A stretch of DNA of 64,000 bases, taken from NCBI RefSeq assembly GCF_027922005.1, contig NZ_BSEV01000002.1, positions 186,001 to 250,000 on the forward strand, given 5' to 3'. Shown here in pieces: positions 37,316-46,305 of this stretch. Below the pieces are notes generated by a model, which had not been told where the DNA came from, did no database searches, and saw only the letters and a program-made list of their open reading frames with translations. This DNA is from Streptosporangium carneum. Lineage in GTDB: Bacteria; Actinomycetota; Actinomycetes; Streptosporangiales; Streptosporangiaceae. How positions within the stretch are numbered: the first letter of the stretch is position 1; every line of letters starts with the position of its first letter. A program made the position numbers and the translations under genes.

Positions 37316-37564
37316 TCAGCGACAGTCGTAGACGACGACGGAAGGTGTGTGCGCGAACAGGAAGTTCTGCACGGGCGCGAGGCCCGCGTGCCGGGCCCAC
37401 GCACCGGGACGTGAGAGCACGACGTCCTCCTGGCTAGGGTCGGCGATCACCATGGTGGCCAGTCTACCCAAAGGGGTCTTCTCCCTCACGGTCGTATCGT
37501 CCTCTGGGACGCGAATCACGACGCGGGACGCCCGAAGGGCCTTCCCGCGCGCCACACCGGTCAC
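37316..37564 (-). CDS. Small hypothetical protein between mec and cysO
   Basis: An 82-aa frame, starting MTGVARGKALRASRVVIRVP and ending HTPSVVVYDCR. Its GTG overlaps the mec stop by 4 bp (GTGA, 37561-37564), which favours translation. Codon use in the first third is less GC-biased than in the neighbours, and an internal ATG at about residue 38 (MVIADPSQEDVVLSRPG) could be the true start. I do not recognise the family. It may be a real small gene in the cysteine operon or untranslated spacer. Confidence 0.4.
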   Translation of the reverse strand: MTGVARGKALRASRVVIRVPEDDTTVREKTPLGRLATMVIADPSQEDVVLSRPGAWARHAGLAPVQNFLFAHTPSVVVYDCR

Positions 37565-37977
37565 CCGGAGACGATCGTGACCTCCTCCTCGCTCACCACG
37601 CCGTCGAGGATGCGGTAGGACCGGAACTCGGCCTCCTCCCCCAGCTCCTCCCTGGTGGAGACCAGCACGTAGTGGGCGTTCGGCTCCGAGGCGTAGCTGA
37701 TGTCGGTGCGCGAGGGGTAGGCCTCCGTCGCGGTGTGGGAGTGGTAGATGACCACCGGCTCCTCGTCGCGGTCGTCCATCTCCCGCCAGACGCGCAGTTG
37801 CTCCAGCGAGTCGAAGCGGTAGAACGTGGGCGACCGCTCGGCGTTCTCCATCGCGACGAACCGCTCAGGGGAGTCGGAGCCGATCGGCCCCGCGATCACG
37901 CCACAGGCCTCGTCCGGGTGGTCGGCCCGGGCGTGCGCGATGATCTTGTCAACCAGTTCCCGCGAGATCGTGAGCAT
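37561..37977 (-). CDS. mec: JAMM/MPN+ metallopeptidase Mec
   Basis: Releases cysteine from the CysO-cysteine adduct and may trim the CysO C terminus. A 138-aa JAB1/MPN+ domain protein with the complete zinc motif: Glu23 (HPDEACG), His79 and His81 (YHSHTATEAYPSRTD), Ser89 and Asp92. The whole protein is the catalytic domain. It sits 9 bp after DUF2017 and upstream of cysO and cysM, the conserved actinobacterial order. Confidence 0.95.
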   Translation of the reverse strand: MLTISRELVDKIIAHARADHPDEACGVIAGPIGSDSPERFVAMENAERSPTFYRFDSLEQLRVWREMDDRDEEPVVIYHSHTATEAYPSRTDISYASEPNAHYVLVSTREELGEEAEFRSYRILDGVVSEEEVTIVSG

Positions 37978-37986
37978 GCCTGGAAG

Positions 37987-38511
37987 TTACCAAAGGGCAC
38001 GGACGAGGGTGTCCTGGAGGTAGGTCAGCCAGTCGTAGATGACGTACGCCGGATAACGCGGGTCGTCCTCCGACATCCCGGCGAGCTCGTCGTAGACCTC
38101 CTCGGTCACCTCGAGGCGGATGCCGAGCGCCAGCCGCACGTCGTTCAGCGCGCGCATCCACGCCTGCGCCTGCTCGGGGGTCAGCTCGACCCGGCCGGGC
38201 TCCGCGCTGTCGAGCATGGTCTGCGCGTCGGCCCGCTTGCCGTCGCGCAGCGTCGCCTCGGTGTAGCGGCGGAACTCCGCCGACTGGTCCACGTCCTCGT
38301 AGGCCGAGGGGAAGAGCCTGGCCAGCACGGGGTCGGCCGACTGCTCCGACGGGCCGATGCCCAACGCGCGCTCCAGCGGGTCGTCCCCGGTCTCCCCCGG
38401 CTCGATCAGGCCCAGGATCTGGGAGACCAGAGAGCGCAGAATGGAGACCTCGGCAGCGTCGAAGACGGTGATGACACTGCCCTCGTGACCCCGCTTGAAC
38501 CCCGAACTCAC
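37987..38511 (-). CDS. DUF2017 family protein
   Basis: About 174 aa, mostly helical (VFDAAEVSILRSLVSQILGL, QAQAWMRALNDVRLALGIRL, YVIYDWLTYLQDTLVRAL). DUF2017 proteins stand next to clpS in nearly all actinobacteria and have no defined activity; a role with the Clp adaptor is inferred from linkage only. GTG 38511 is chosen with a distant GGGAG; the frame upstream of it is Arg-rich noise. It is followed after 9 bp by mec. Confidence 0.88.
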   Translation of the reverse strand: MSSGFKRGHEGSVITVFDAAEVSILRSLVSQILGLIEPGETGDDPLERALGIGPSEQSADPVLARLFPSAYEDVDQSAEFRRYTEATLRDGKRADAQTMLDSAEPGRVELTPEQAQAWMRALNDVRLALGIRLEVTEEVYDELAGMSEDDPRYPAYVIYDWLTYLQDTLVRALW

Positions 38512-38713
38512 CGCTCGCTCACCACTCCCGCTCGTCTTCCCGGCCCTTCGGCGCACCCACTCCGCGCCTCGTCCCCGTGTCCGGCGTCCGCCCGGCGCCA
38601 CGCCCGGTCCGGCCGCCCGCGTCGTCCACGGCGGCGTGCCCCCGCCGCGCCCCGCGCTCTCCCGATCTCCTGACCCGCGTCCGGCGGACCGGCACGCGCC
38701 GGGCCGCCCTCAC

Positions 38714-39007
38714 TCACGAGTCCTGCTGCAGGGTGGCCCACAGTCCGTAGGAGTGCAGGATCTGCACGTCGCGCTCCATCTCCTCGCGAGTGCCGCTGGA
38801 CACCACGGCCTTGCCCTTGCGGTCCACGTCCAGCATCAGTTTCTCGGCTTTCTCCCTCGAGTAGCCGAAGACGGTCTGGAAGACGTATGTGACGTAGGAC
38901 ATCAGGTTGACGGGGTCGTTCCAGACGATCGTCAACCACGGCAGATCGGGCCGCACGTCGATTGACGGACGCTCGACCTCCATTGGAGCGGTGCTACCCA
39001 CATACAC
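38714..39007 (-). CDS. clpS: ATP-dependent Clp protease adaptor ClpS
   Basis: Delivers N-degron substrates to ClpAP/ClpCP. A 97-aa protein with the ClpS core [20 protein letters not shown], then [23 protein letters not shown] 39007 follows an AGGG site by seven bases; starts at 39001 and 38983 ([17 protein letters not shown]) are possible. It is divergent from pncB, 34 bp away, so the two promoters overlap. Confidence 0.95.
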   Translation of the reverse strand: MYVGSTAPMEVERPSIDVRPDLPWLTIVWNDPVNLMSYVTYVFQTVFGYSREKAEKLMLDVDRKGKAVVSSGTREEMERDVQILHSYGLWATLQQDS

Positions 39008-39041
39008 CAGTCTGCCCTACCGCGGGCTTAGTCTTCGACTC

Positions 39042-40334
39042 GTGACGATGAGCATGAGCAGGGCGTTGCTGACAGATCACTATGAGCTGACAATGCTGCA
39101 GGCGGCGTTGCGCAGCGGAGTCGCGTCGCGTCGCGCGGTGTTCGAGGTGTTCGCCAGACATCTGCCGGACGGACGACGGTACGGGGTGGTCGTGGGCACC
39201 GGGCGCCTGCTGGAGGCGCTGCGCGACTTCCGGTTCGGCGAGGAGGAGCTCGCCTTCCTCCGGGACAACCAGGTGGTGGACGCCCGCACCCTGGACTTCC
39301 TGTCCGGATACCGCTTCTCCGGCGACCTGTACGGCTACCGCGAGGGCGAGTGCTACTTCCCCGGCTCCCCCATCGTGACCGTCGAGGGCACCTTCGCCGA
39401 GGCCGTGCTGCTGGAGACGGTGATCCTGTCGATCCTCAACCACGACTGCGCGATCGCCGGAGCGGCCTCCCGCATGGTCCACGCCGCCGGGTCCAGACCG
39501 CTCATCGAGATGGGCTCGCGGCGCACCCACGAGATGGCCGCGGTGGCCGCCGCCAGGGCCGCCTACGTGTGCGGGTTCGCCTCGACCTCCAACCTGATGG
39601 CCGGTCACGCGTACGGCGTGCCGACCGCCGGGACCGCGGCCCACGCGTTCACGCTGCTGCACGACTCCGAGGAGGAGGCCTTCCAGGCCCAGATCGACTC
39701 CCTCGGCGCGGGCACCACGCTGCTGGTCGACACCTACGACGTGGCCGAGGCCGTACGGACCGGCGTCGAGCTGGCCGGACCCGACCTCGGCGCGGTCCGC
39801 CTCGACTCGGGCGACCTGGCCGAGGTCGCCCACGCGGTCAGGAAGCAGCTCGACGCGCTGGGCGCCCACAAGACACGGATCATCGTCACCAGCGACCTGG
39901 ACGAGTACACCATCGCGGCGCTGGCCGCCGCCCCCGTCGACGGCTACGGCGTCGGCACCTCGCTGGTCACCGGCTCGGGGGCGCCGACCGCGGCTCTGGT
40001 CTACAAGCTCGTCGCCCGTGAGGACGCCGAGGGGGTCATGCGGCCCGTGGCCAAGAAGTCGGTGGGCAAGCCCAGCCGGGGCGGGCGCAAGCACGCCTTC
40101 CGCAGGCTCGACGCCTCGGGAACGGCCTCCGCCGAACTGGTCACCGTCTCCGGCGACCGCCCGGCCGACAGCCGCCCCCTCCAGGCCGAACTGGTGCGCG
40201 GCGGGGAGATCGTCGGCTGGGAGGAGCTGGACGCCGCCCGCGAACGGCACCGGCAGGCGGTGGCCGAGCTGCCCTCCACCGCCCGGCAGCTGGCCCGGGG
40301 CTACGAGGCCATCCCGACCGTGTTCGACCGGTGA
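39042..40334 (+). CDS. pncB: Nicotinate phosphoribosyltransferase
   Basis: Makes nicotinate mononucleotide from nicotinate, PRPP and ATP in NAD salvage. About 430 aa, with LLTDHYELTMLQAAL, the phospho-histidine region GSRRTHEMAAVAAARAAYV, GTAAHAFTLLHDSE and VRLDSGDLAE. GTG 39042 lacks a ribosome binding site and follows a TAGTCT box by six bases, so the message may be leaderless; internal ATGs follow 6 and 12 bases later. pncA lies downstream on the same strand, completing the nicotinamide-to-nicotinate route. Confidence 0.96.
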   Translation: MTMSMSRALLTDHYELTMLQAALRSGVASRRAVFEVFARHLPDGRRYGVVVGTGRLLEALRDFRFGEEELAFLRDNQVVDARTLDFLSGYRFSGDLYGYREGECYFPGSPIVTVEGTFAEAVLLETVILSILNHDCAIAGAASRMVHAAGSRPLIEMGSRRTHEMAAVAAARAAYVCGFASTSNLMAGHAYGVPTAGTAAHAFTLLHDSEEEAFQAQIDSLGAGTTLLVDTYDVAEAVRTGVELAGPDLGAVRLDSGDLAEVAHAVRKQLDALGAHKTRIIVTSDLDEYTIAALAAAPVDGYGVGTSLVTGSGAPTAALVYKLVAREDAEGVMRPVAKKSVGKPSRGGRKHAFRRLDASGTASAELVTVSGDRPADSRPLQAELVRGGEIVGWEELDAARERHRQAVAELPSTARQLARGYEAIPTVFDR

Positions 40335-40480
40335 GCCGGGTTCGCGTCCCCGCCGCGCCGCGTGAGGCATGCCCGGCGCCGAATCCCTGGTCAGCCCCTC
40401 GGTGATCACGCGGTATGCGGCACGAAACCTCGAAATCGGGACACCAGGCCCGCCGGTCGCCGCCTCGGCTGTGGCCGACG

Positions 40481-40516
40481 GGTCTCGTGACGACGCCTTC
40501 TCTGGGTCACGAGACC
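40481..40516 (+). terminator. 11-bp hairpin between pncB and pncA
   Basis: GGTCTCGTGAC (40481-40491) and GTCACGAGACC (40506-40516) are perfect arms around 14 nt. It is a terminator for pncB or a control element for pncA, which starts 26 bp later. Confidence 0.6.
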
Positions 40517-40542
40517 GCTTCAGCCGTGTTTGACTGACTTCT

Positions 40543-41112
40543 ATGGCAACCGCGCTGATCATCGTCGATGTCCAGAACGACTTCTGCGAGGGCGGCAGCC
40601 TGCCGGTCGCCGGCGGCGCGGAGGTCGCCGCCGCCATCTCACGGCACGCCGCCTCCCATGACTACGACCACGTCGTGGCCACCCGCGACTTCCACGTGGA
40701 TCCCGGCCCCCACTTCGCCGACGCCCCCGACTACTCGAGCTCATGGCCCGCCCACTGCGTGGCCGGGACTCCGGGCGCGGACTTCCATCCCGCCTTCGAG
40801 ACCGCCAAGGTGGAGGAGGTGTTCAGCAAGGGAGCCGACAGCGCCGCGTACAGCGGCTTCGAGGGCAGCGCCCCCGACGGCACGAGCCTGGCCGACTGGC
40901 TCTCCCAACGGCAGGTCGAGTCGGTCGACGTCGTCGGCATCGCCACCGACCACTGTGTGCGCGCCACCGCGCTGGACGCGGTCGCCAACGGGCTGGCCGT
41001 ACGGGTGCTGCTGGACCTGACGGCGGGGGTGTCCAGACCCACCACCGAGGCGGCCCTGACCGAGCTGGCGTCCGCCGGAGCCCGTCTCAGCGGCGAACCG
41101 GTGGTCCGGTAA
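40543..41112 (+). CDS. pncA: Nicotinamidase
   Basis: Hydrolyses nicotinamide to nicotinate for NAD salvage. A 189-aa isochorismatase-fold enzyme. The catalytic triad is Asp9, Lys96 and Cys138 (TDHCVRATALDA), and the metal ligands are Asp49, His51, His57 and His71, the arrangement of well-characterised nicotinamidases. It is the partner of pncB upstream. A hairpin ending 26 bp before the ATG may separate the two transcripts. Confidence 0.96.
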   Translation: MATALIIVDVQNDFCEGGSLPVAGGAEVAAAISRHAASHDYDHVVATRDFHVDPGPHFADAPDYSSSWPAHCVAGTPGADFHPAFETAKVEEVFSKGADSAAYSGFEGSAPDGTSLADWLSQRQVESVDVVGIATDHCVRATALDAVANGLAVRVLLDLTAGVSRPTTEAALTELASAGARLSGEPVVR

Positions 41113-41225
41113 TCCGGCTCCAGAGTCACGTCATGAAACCTCCAAAACGGTAACCACCCCGCGCGGCAGGAGTATCACGGAGAGTCGTAACCCTCTGACC
41201 TCGTGCCCCATGGTGGTGACCGCAC

Positions 41226-41993
41226 ATGTTCGCGCTCGGTTTCTCGTGGCTGGTTCTGGCCCCGCTGTGCCTGTGGCTGCTGTTGCGGGGCCGGGGCTCG
41301 GTCAGGCTCGGCGGCGTGTTCGCGCTGGTCGGCCTCGAGGCGGCCACGATCTGGGTGAGCGGCTCCGTCCATGCCGGCCCCTGGACCGTCGGCACCGTCG
41401 AGGCCTCGCCCCACGCCGGCTCCGCCCAGACCTCACCCCACGCCTACGCCTCCGCCCAGACCTCACCCCACGTCAACGGCTTCGGCCAGGCCGCGTCACC
41501 CGTGCCCTCGGCGGCGGTCCTGCCGGTGACGGCGCCGGCGACACCGGGCGGAACGGAACCCGGCGGAGGCATGACACCGGGCGGAACGGAGCCCGGCGGA
41601 GGTGTGACGCCCGCCGCCGGGAGAGCCAGGGGGCGGGCGACCGCCTGCGCGACCCGGCTGCCCGTCCCCGAGCGTGTGTCGCTGCGGCGACGCGACGGCG
41701 AGCTCCGCGCCCTGACCTTCTTCTGGGAGGCCATGCCGGACGAGTGCGGCACCGTGACGGCCGTGGTGCGCCGCGCGAACCGCGGGGTCAGGGTCTGGCT
41801 GCACGAGGGCCCCGTACGGCACAGGCCCGCCGACGCCCGCGTGCTTCCGGTGAACGTGGCGGGCGGGGTCGCGTCCACCCGGGTGCGCCTGACACCGGCG
41901 CCCGCCGCGGGGGCGTTCGAGGTGGTCGACGGCCGCTCCGGCAGGCCGATCGCTCCCATGAGGCCGACCGGCCCGAACTCGTCGTCCCGCTGA
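41226..41993 (+). CDS. Hypothetical membrane protein
   Basis: A 255-aa protein with two N-terminal hydrophobic segments (about residues 4-20 and 28-48), an Ala/Pro/Ser-rich linker with repeated SAQTSPHAYA and PGGTEPGGGMTP units, and a C-terminal ~100-residue domain with one conserved-looking Cys (MPDECGTVTAVVRRANRGVR). I recognise no family. DNA repeats of about 22-24 bp underlie the linker (41420-41475 and 41548-41603). It is followed by a 3-copy 37-bp repeat. Confidence 0.55.
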   Translation: MFALGFSWLVLAPLCLWLLLRGRGSVRLGGVFALVGLEAATIWVSGSVHAGPWTVGTVEASPHAGSAQTSPHAYASAQTSPHVNGFGQAASPVPSAAVLPVTAPATPGGTEPGGGMTPGGTEPGGGVTPAAGRARGRATACATRLPVPERVSLRRRDGELRALTFFWEAMPDECGTVTAVVRRANRGVRVWLHEGPVRHRPADARVLPVNVAGGVASTRVRLTPAPAAGAFEVVDGRSGRPIAPMRPTGPNSSSR

Positions 41994-42008
41994 CCAGCCG
42001 CCCGCCGG

Positions 42009-42118
42009 ACCGCCCGCCCGCCGATCCCTACCCGGTCACCACCGGACCGCCCGCCCGCCGATCCACACCCGGCCGCCACCGGTCCGCCCGTCCCCCCGAT
42101 CCCTACCCGGTCGGCGGG
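42009..42118. repeat. 37-bp tandem repeat, three copies
   Basis: Units at 42009-42045, 42046-42082 and 42083-42118 share CCGCCCGYCCSCCGATCC and TACCCGGTC blocks. They fill the gap between the convergent ends at 41993 and 42127. Confidence 0.85.
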
Positions 42119-42126
42119 ACAGCGGG

Positions 42127-43875
42127 TCAGGACCGCTGGGTGGCCCAGTGGCGGATCTTGGCGATCCGCTCCTGGACCTGCTCCGCTGTGGCCTGCGCGA
42201 TGGCGGGCCCCCCGCACGCCCTGCGGAGCTCAGCGTGGATGACGCCGTGCGGCTGGCCGGTGCGGTGGTTCCAGGCCCCGACCAGACCGTTGAGCTCCCG
42301 CCGGAGGTTGGCGATGAGCTCGTGCGGGGAGAGCTGGGGCTCCTTGGGTTCCGGGTTGTTCCGCTTGGCCTTGAGCTGGTCGGACTGGCGCTTGCTCAGC
42401 AGGGTCCGCACCTGGTCGGGCTCCAGCAGACCGGGCAGTCCGAGGAAGTCCTCCTCCTCGGGAGAGCCCGGCTCCGCGGCGGTGCCGAACTCGCCGCCGT
42501 CGAACAGGACGCGGTCGAAGGTGGCGACCGCCTCCAGGGTCTCGAACGGCAGCTCGTCACCGAGGACGTCAGGGTTGTCCTTCTTGCGCTGGGCGTCGTC
42601 GAGCAGGAAGTCGTCCAGCCCCTCCTCGGGCAGCTTGCGGTCGAGCACGTGGTCGCGCTCGGCCTCCATCTCCCCGGCCAGTCCCATCAGGGTCGGCACC
42701 GAGGGCAGGAAGACCGAGGCTATCTCCCCCCGCTTGCGTGCCCGGACGAACCGGCCGACCGCCTGGGCGAAGAACAGCGGCGTCGAGATGCTCGTGGCGT
42801 AGACCCCGACGGCCAGGCGCGGGATGTCGACGCCTTCGGAGACCATCCGGACCGCGACCAGCCAGCGGTCCTGGGCCGCGGAGAACTGCTTGATCTTCTT
42901 GGACGCCTCGGGGTCGTCGGAGAGCACGACCGTGGCGCCCTCACCGGTGATCGCGCGGATGTGCCTGGCGTAGGCGCGGGCCGTCTCGTGGTCGGTGGCG
43001 ATGACCAGGCCGCCCGCGTCCGGCACGCCCCTGCGCACCTCGGTCAACCGCCTGTCGGCCGCCTGGAGCACCTGCCTGATCCAGTCGCCCTTGGGGTCGA
43101 GCGCCGCCTTCCACGCCTGGCCGAGCTGGTCCTTGGTGAGCGGCGTGCCCAGCGTCGCGGCGATCTCGTCGCCCGCGCGGGTCCGCCAACGCATCTCGCC
43201 CGCGTAGGCCAGGAAGATCACCGGCCGGACGACGCCGTCGGCCAGGGCGGGGCCGTACCCGTAGGAGTAGTCGGAGACGCTGCGCCGGACGCCCTCGCCG
43301 TCCTCGGCGTAGGTGACGAACGGGATCGGGTTGACGTCGGACCGGAACGGCGTGCCGGTCAGCGCCAGGCGTCGGGCGGCGGGCTCGAACGCCTCCCGAA
43401 CTCCGTCGCCCCAGGACTTCGCGTCGCCCGCGTGGTGGATCTCGTCGAAGATGACCAGCGTCTTGCGCGCCTCGGTCCTGGCGCGGTGCAGCGCGGGGTG
43501 CATCGAGATCTGGGCGTAGGTGACGGCCACCCCGACGTAGTCGCGTGAGGTCGCGCCCTGGCTGTTCTTGAACTCGGGGTCGATGGCGATGCCGACCCTG
43601 GAGGCGGCGTCGGCCCACTGCTGCTTGAGGTGCTCGGTGGGTGTGACGATCGTCACAGCCCGGATGATCCCGCGCGACAGGAGGTCGCTGGCGATGCGCA
43701 ACGCGAAGGTCGTCTTGCCCGCGCCCGGCGTCGCGACCGCGAGGAAGTCACGCGGCTCACGCCTGGAGTACAGGTCAAACGCCTCCTGCTGCCACGCGCG
43801 CAGCTTCGGCGCGGTGCCCCAGGCGGCACGGTCCGGAAACGAGGGGGACAGGTGGGAGGCGGCGAAAGTACTCAC
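42127..43875 (-). CDS. SF2 DEAD/DEAH-box helicase
   Basis: A 582-aa superfamily 2 helicase. Domain 1 has the Q-motif region LRAWQQEAFDLY, Walker A ATPGAGKTT (49-57), TPTEHLKQQW, the DEIH box (VIFDEIHHAGD, about 143) and LTGTPF. Domain 2 has VSEGVDIPRLAVGVYAT and AQAVGRFVRARKRG. The last ~150 residues are a charged accessory region. It resembles DNA/RNA helicases with a RecQ/RadD-like core conserved in actinobacteria, with no attached nuclease. Target unknown. GTG 43875 follows GAGG. Confidence 0.9.
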   Translation of the reverse strand: MSTFAASHLSPSFPDRAAWGTAPKLRAWQQEAFDLYSRREPRDFLAVATPGAGKTTFALRIASDLLSRGIIRAVTIVTPTEHLKQQWADAASRVGIAIDPEFKNSQGATSRDYVGVAVTYAQISMHPALHRARTEARKTLVIFDEIHHAGDAKSWGDGVREAFEPAARRLALTGTPFRSDVNPIPFVTYAEDGEGVRRSVSDYSYGYGPALADGVVRPVIFLAYAGEMRWRTRAGDEIAATLGTPLTKDQLGQAWKAALDPKGDWIRQVLQAADRRLTEVRRGVPDAGGLVIATDHETARAYARHIRAITGEGATVVLSDDPEASKKIKQFSAAQDRWLVAVRMVSEGVDIPRLAVGVYATSISTPLFFAQAVGRFVRARKRGEIASVFLPSVPTLMGLAGEMEAERDHVLDRKLPEEGLDDFLLDDAQRKKDNPDVLGDELPFETLEAVATFDRVLFDGGEFGTAAEPGSPEEEDFLGLPGLLEPDQVRTLLSKRQSDQLKAKRNNPEPKEPQLSPHELIANLRRELNGLVGAWNHRTGQPHGVIHAELRRACGGPAIAQATAEQVQERIAKIRHWATQRS

Positions 43876-44294
43876 AGTGTCCTCAGCGTAATCGCCACCG
43901 CCGTCAAGACGTGCCGATCGGACGAGATCCTCGTCAAGGTCGTCTCCGCGTGCTAAGGATCTTCACATCCGGATACGGCTTCGCCCTCCGAGCCTCCTCC
44001 CCACCGTCGTCCATGTCCTCTCTCCGCCCGCGAACAGGCCAGGAAGGGCCCGTCGCCGCGCTTGGTCGGCGAGGGGGAGACCGGCGGGTCCACCCGTGCG
44101 GCGGGCCGGGAGCACGCCGGTGCGACCGTGTGACACGGTGTCCGCGTGTCGGCGCACGGACGCCGCCCGGCGCCGTGGCCGGGAACGTCCACCGGGTCAC
44201 GCGCCGTTCGAAGACGCCGAACACGTCCGTGCCGGCACTCGCCGTACCGGCGCCTGAGAACGCCACGAACCCGGTGAGGACACGCGGGCGCCGT
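43876..44294. other. 419-bp intergenic region
   Basis: It carries the promoter region of the helicase at its left end and the 3' flank of the gene ending at 44295. Frames here are Arg-rich shadows without motifs; I see no gene. Confidence 0.6.
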
Positions 44295-46229
44295 CTAGCG
44301 GATCCCGGCTATCACCGTGTCGATCGCCGCCCGCAGGCGGGGGTCGTCCGGCTGGGACACGCCGACCACGACGACCGGCCGCCTCCCCTGCCCCGTGAGG
44401 AGGACCAGTTTGAGGTAGGCGGGGCGGTTGACCACGTCGCGATACTCCGCGCGCAGGGAGCGGCTGTGCCCGGTCCGTCCTCCCACGGTGACCGCCCTGT
44501 CGTCCACGACCTTGACCTCGTCACCGTGGAGCAGCAGCCGCCCGTACAGGTCGGCGAGTTCGGCCGCCCTCTTGCGCGCGTCGGTGACCGGGTCGGCGGG
44601 CCCGGTCATCACCGTCACCTTTCCGTCGCCGCCCGCCATCGAGGTGAACCCGGTGACCGGAGCCACCGCGCCGACCCTCCAGCCCGCGGGCAGCGGATAG
44701 CCCACGCCCGCGACGGGGTCGTCGACCCTGGCGGGTCCTGAGGCGCTCGCCTGCCGGTGCGGAACCTGTTCCAGCAGGAGCGGGGGGACGAAGACGGCGA
44801 CCCCGTAGCCGATCGTGAGGCCTGCCACCGCCGCGACCAGCCCCACCAGCAGGCGCCGCAGGCGTCCCGCGGCCTTGCGGGGAGGCGGGGCCGCGGGCGC
44901 GCCGTACCAGCGGGCCGAGGGCGGAAGCTCGTCCTGTGGGGCGTCGTCGTTGAGCGGCCACGGCCGGTGGACCTCCCACACGGACTCCTCAGGCCATATC
45001 TGGTCCTCGTCGCGTCTCGGCTTCGCCGAGGAGCGCCCGCGCCTTCCCACGCGCCCCCAGACCGCCCAGCGCCGGTGGTCCTCCCCGCGGAACTCCTCGG
45101 ACGTCCATTCCCGCCGGTCGTCGTCCGCGGGCCCCTCGGACACCCAGCCCGAACGGTCTCCGCCCTCCGGCACCCGCCCCGGACGGTCGCCGCCCTCCAC
45201 GGACCCCTCTGACACCGAGTCCGGACGGTCGCCGCCGTCCACGAGCCCCTCTGGCACCCGTCTCGGGCCGCCGCCATCCACGGACCCCTTGGACGCCCGG
45301 TCCGGGCGACCGTCGTCCACGGGGTCCGAGGAGGTCCCCGTGGAGCCGCCCGTGGAGTCGTCGGCGGGGTCCTTCGCAGGACCGTCCGTCCAGGCGTCGG
45401 CGAGCTCCCCCGGTCCTCGTCTCCCTCGGCCGGTCTCCCGCTCGGCCGTTCCCCAGGGGGAGGCGCGGTGCTGGCCCCCGCGTGGGCGTCTCTCCGGCGG
45501 CCAGACATGGCGGCCGTCGTCGTCCGGCGGTTGCCGCGGCGACCAGACCAGACGGTCGCCGTCGTCGTCCGAGCCCTCCGGCGCCCGCGATCCGGCGGCG
45601 TCACCGCCGGGCGTCCGGGGCTCTCCCACACGGCGGGCGTCCGTGAAGGGCGTTCGCGGCTCTCCCACACGGCGGGCGTCCGCGGCGGGCGTCCGCGGCT
45701 CTTCCGGGACGTCGCCTCGGGCGGGCCCCTCGGGTCGCCAGGGCCGCAGCACGCCGTCCGGCTCCGTCTCACCGCCGGCCTCGGCGTCTCCACGGGGACC
45801 GGGTGTGCCGCCCCCGTAGGACGCGCCCGCTCCTGACAGGGGGCCCGCCTCGGAGGTGGGATCCGTTTCGGACGGGGCGCCCGTGTACGGCGGAGCGTCG
45901 GCACGCGGCGCGGCCTTCCCCCCGGGACGCGACGGCGTCCCCGCCTGGGGCGAGCCGTCCTGAGGGGGACCGTCCTGAGGGGGAACCTCGTAGGAGGGCG
46001 CCGCGTAGGGCGGAGCCTTGACCCGGGACGGCGGCGCCCCGTACGGCGCGGCCCCGCGGCGTCCCCTCCTCGGGGATCTCTCCGCCCGCGCGCGGAGCGC
46101 GTCGAGCCCCTCGTCCTCGACGGACTCCTCAGGCGGCCAGGCCCGATGATCGCCGTCGTGGCCGGGCTCATGCGACGGCCACACCTGGCGAGGTCGTTCG
46201 TCCACGACGCCTGCCCTCCCGGTGGTCAC
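44295..46229 (-). CDS. Single-pass membrane protein with very long disordered cytoplasmic region
   Basis: A 644-aa protein. The first ~440 residues are disordered and rich in Pro, Gly, Asp, Glu and Arg, with repeats of ADARRVGEPRTP and EGSVDGGDRP type and recurrent Trp-Pro motifs in acidic context (WPPEESVEDEG, VWPPERRPRG, IWPEESVWEVHRPWPLNDD). One membrane helix follows (about 462-486), then a ~150-residue extracytoplasmic domain (VGYPLPAGWRVGAVAPVTGF, AAIDTVIAGI at the end). The DNA repeats at 45610-45710 encode the first repeat family. No enzymatic motif; the repeated Trp motifs look like binding peptides. Family not recognised. Confidence 0.65.
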   Translation of the reverse strand: MTTGRAGVVDERPRQVWPSHEPGHDGDHRAWPPEESVEDEGLDALRARAERSPRRGRRGAAPYGAPPSRVKAPPYAAPSYEVPPQDGPPQDGSPQAGTPSRPGGKAAPRADAPPYTGAPSETDPTSEAGPLSGAGASYGGGTPGPRGDAEAGGETEPDGVLRPWRPEGPARGDVPEEPRTPAADARRVGEPRTPFTDARRVGEPRTPGGDAAGSRAPEGSDDDGDRLVWSPRQPPDDDGRHVWPPERRPRGGQHRASPWGTAERETGRGRRGPGELADAWTDGPAKDPADDSTGGSTGTSSDPVDDGRPDRASKGSVDGGGPRRVPEGLVDGGDRPDSVSEGSVEGGDRPGRVPEGGDRSGWVSEGPADDDRREWTSEEFRGEDHRRWAVWGRVGRRGRSSAKPRRDEDQIWPEESVWEVHRPWPLNDDAPQDELPPSARWYGAPAAPPPRKAAGRLRRLLVGLVAAVAGLTIGYGVAVFVPPLLLEQVPHRQASASGPARVDDPVAGVGYPLPAGWRVGAVAPVTGFTSMAGGDGKVTVMTGPADPVTDARKRAAELADLYGRLLLHGDEVKVVDDRAVTVGGRTGHSRSLRAEYRDVVNRPAYLKLVLLTGQGRRPVVVVGVSQPDDPRLRAAIDTVIAGIR

Positions 46230-46305
46230 GGTCCTACCGTCCTACCATGCCCGCCCGGGCACGGTCCGGCTATAGGTGATCGTCGTTACCGAAGGGACGA
46301 ATGAG

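Noticed and set aside
38519-38713. 64-aa Arg-rich frame immediately after clpS
   Set aside because: Composition is that of antisense or out-of-frame GC-rich sequence; no motif, and it spans the DUF2017 start region.
43911-44741. Plus-strand frame across the gap after the helicase gene
   Set aside because: Pro/Arg-rich, without motif or ribosome binding site, and antisense to the disordered membrane protein gene at its right end.
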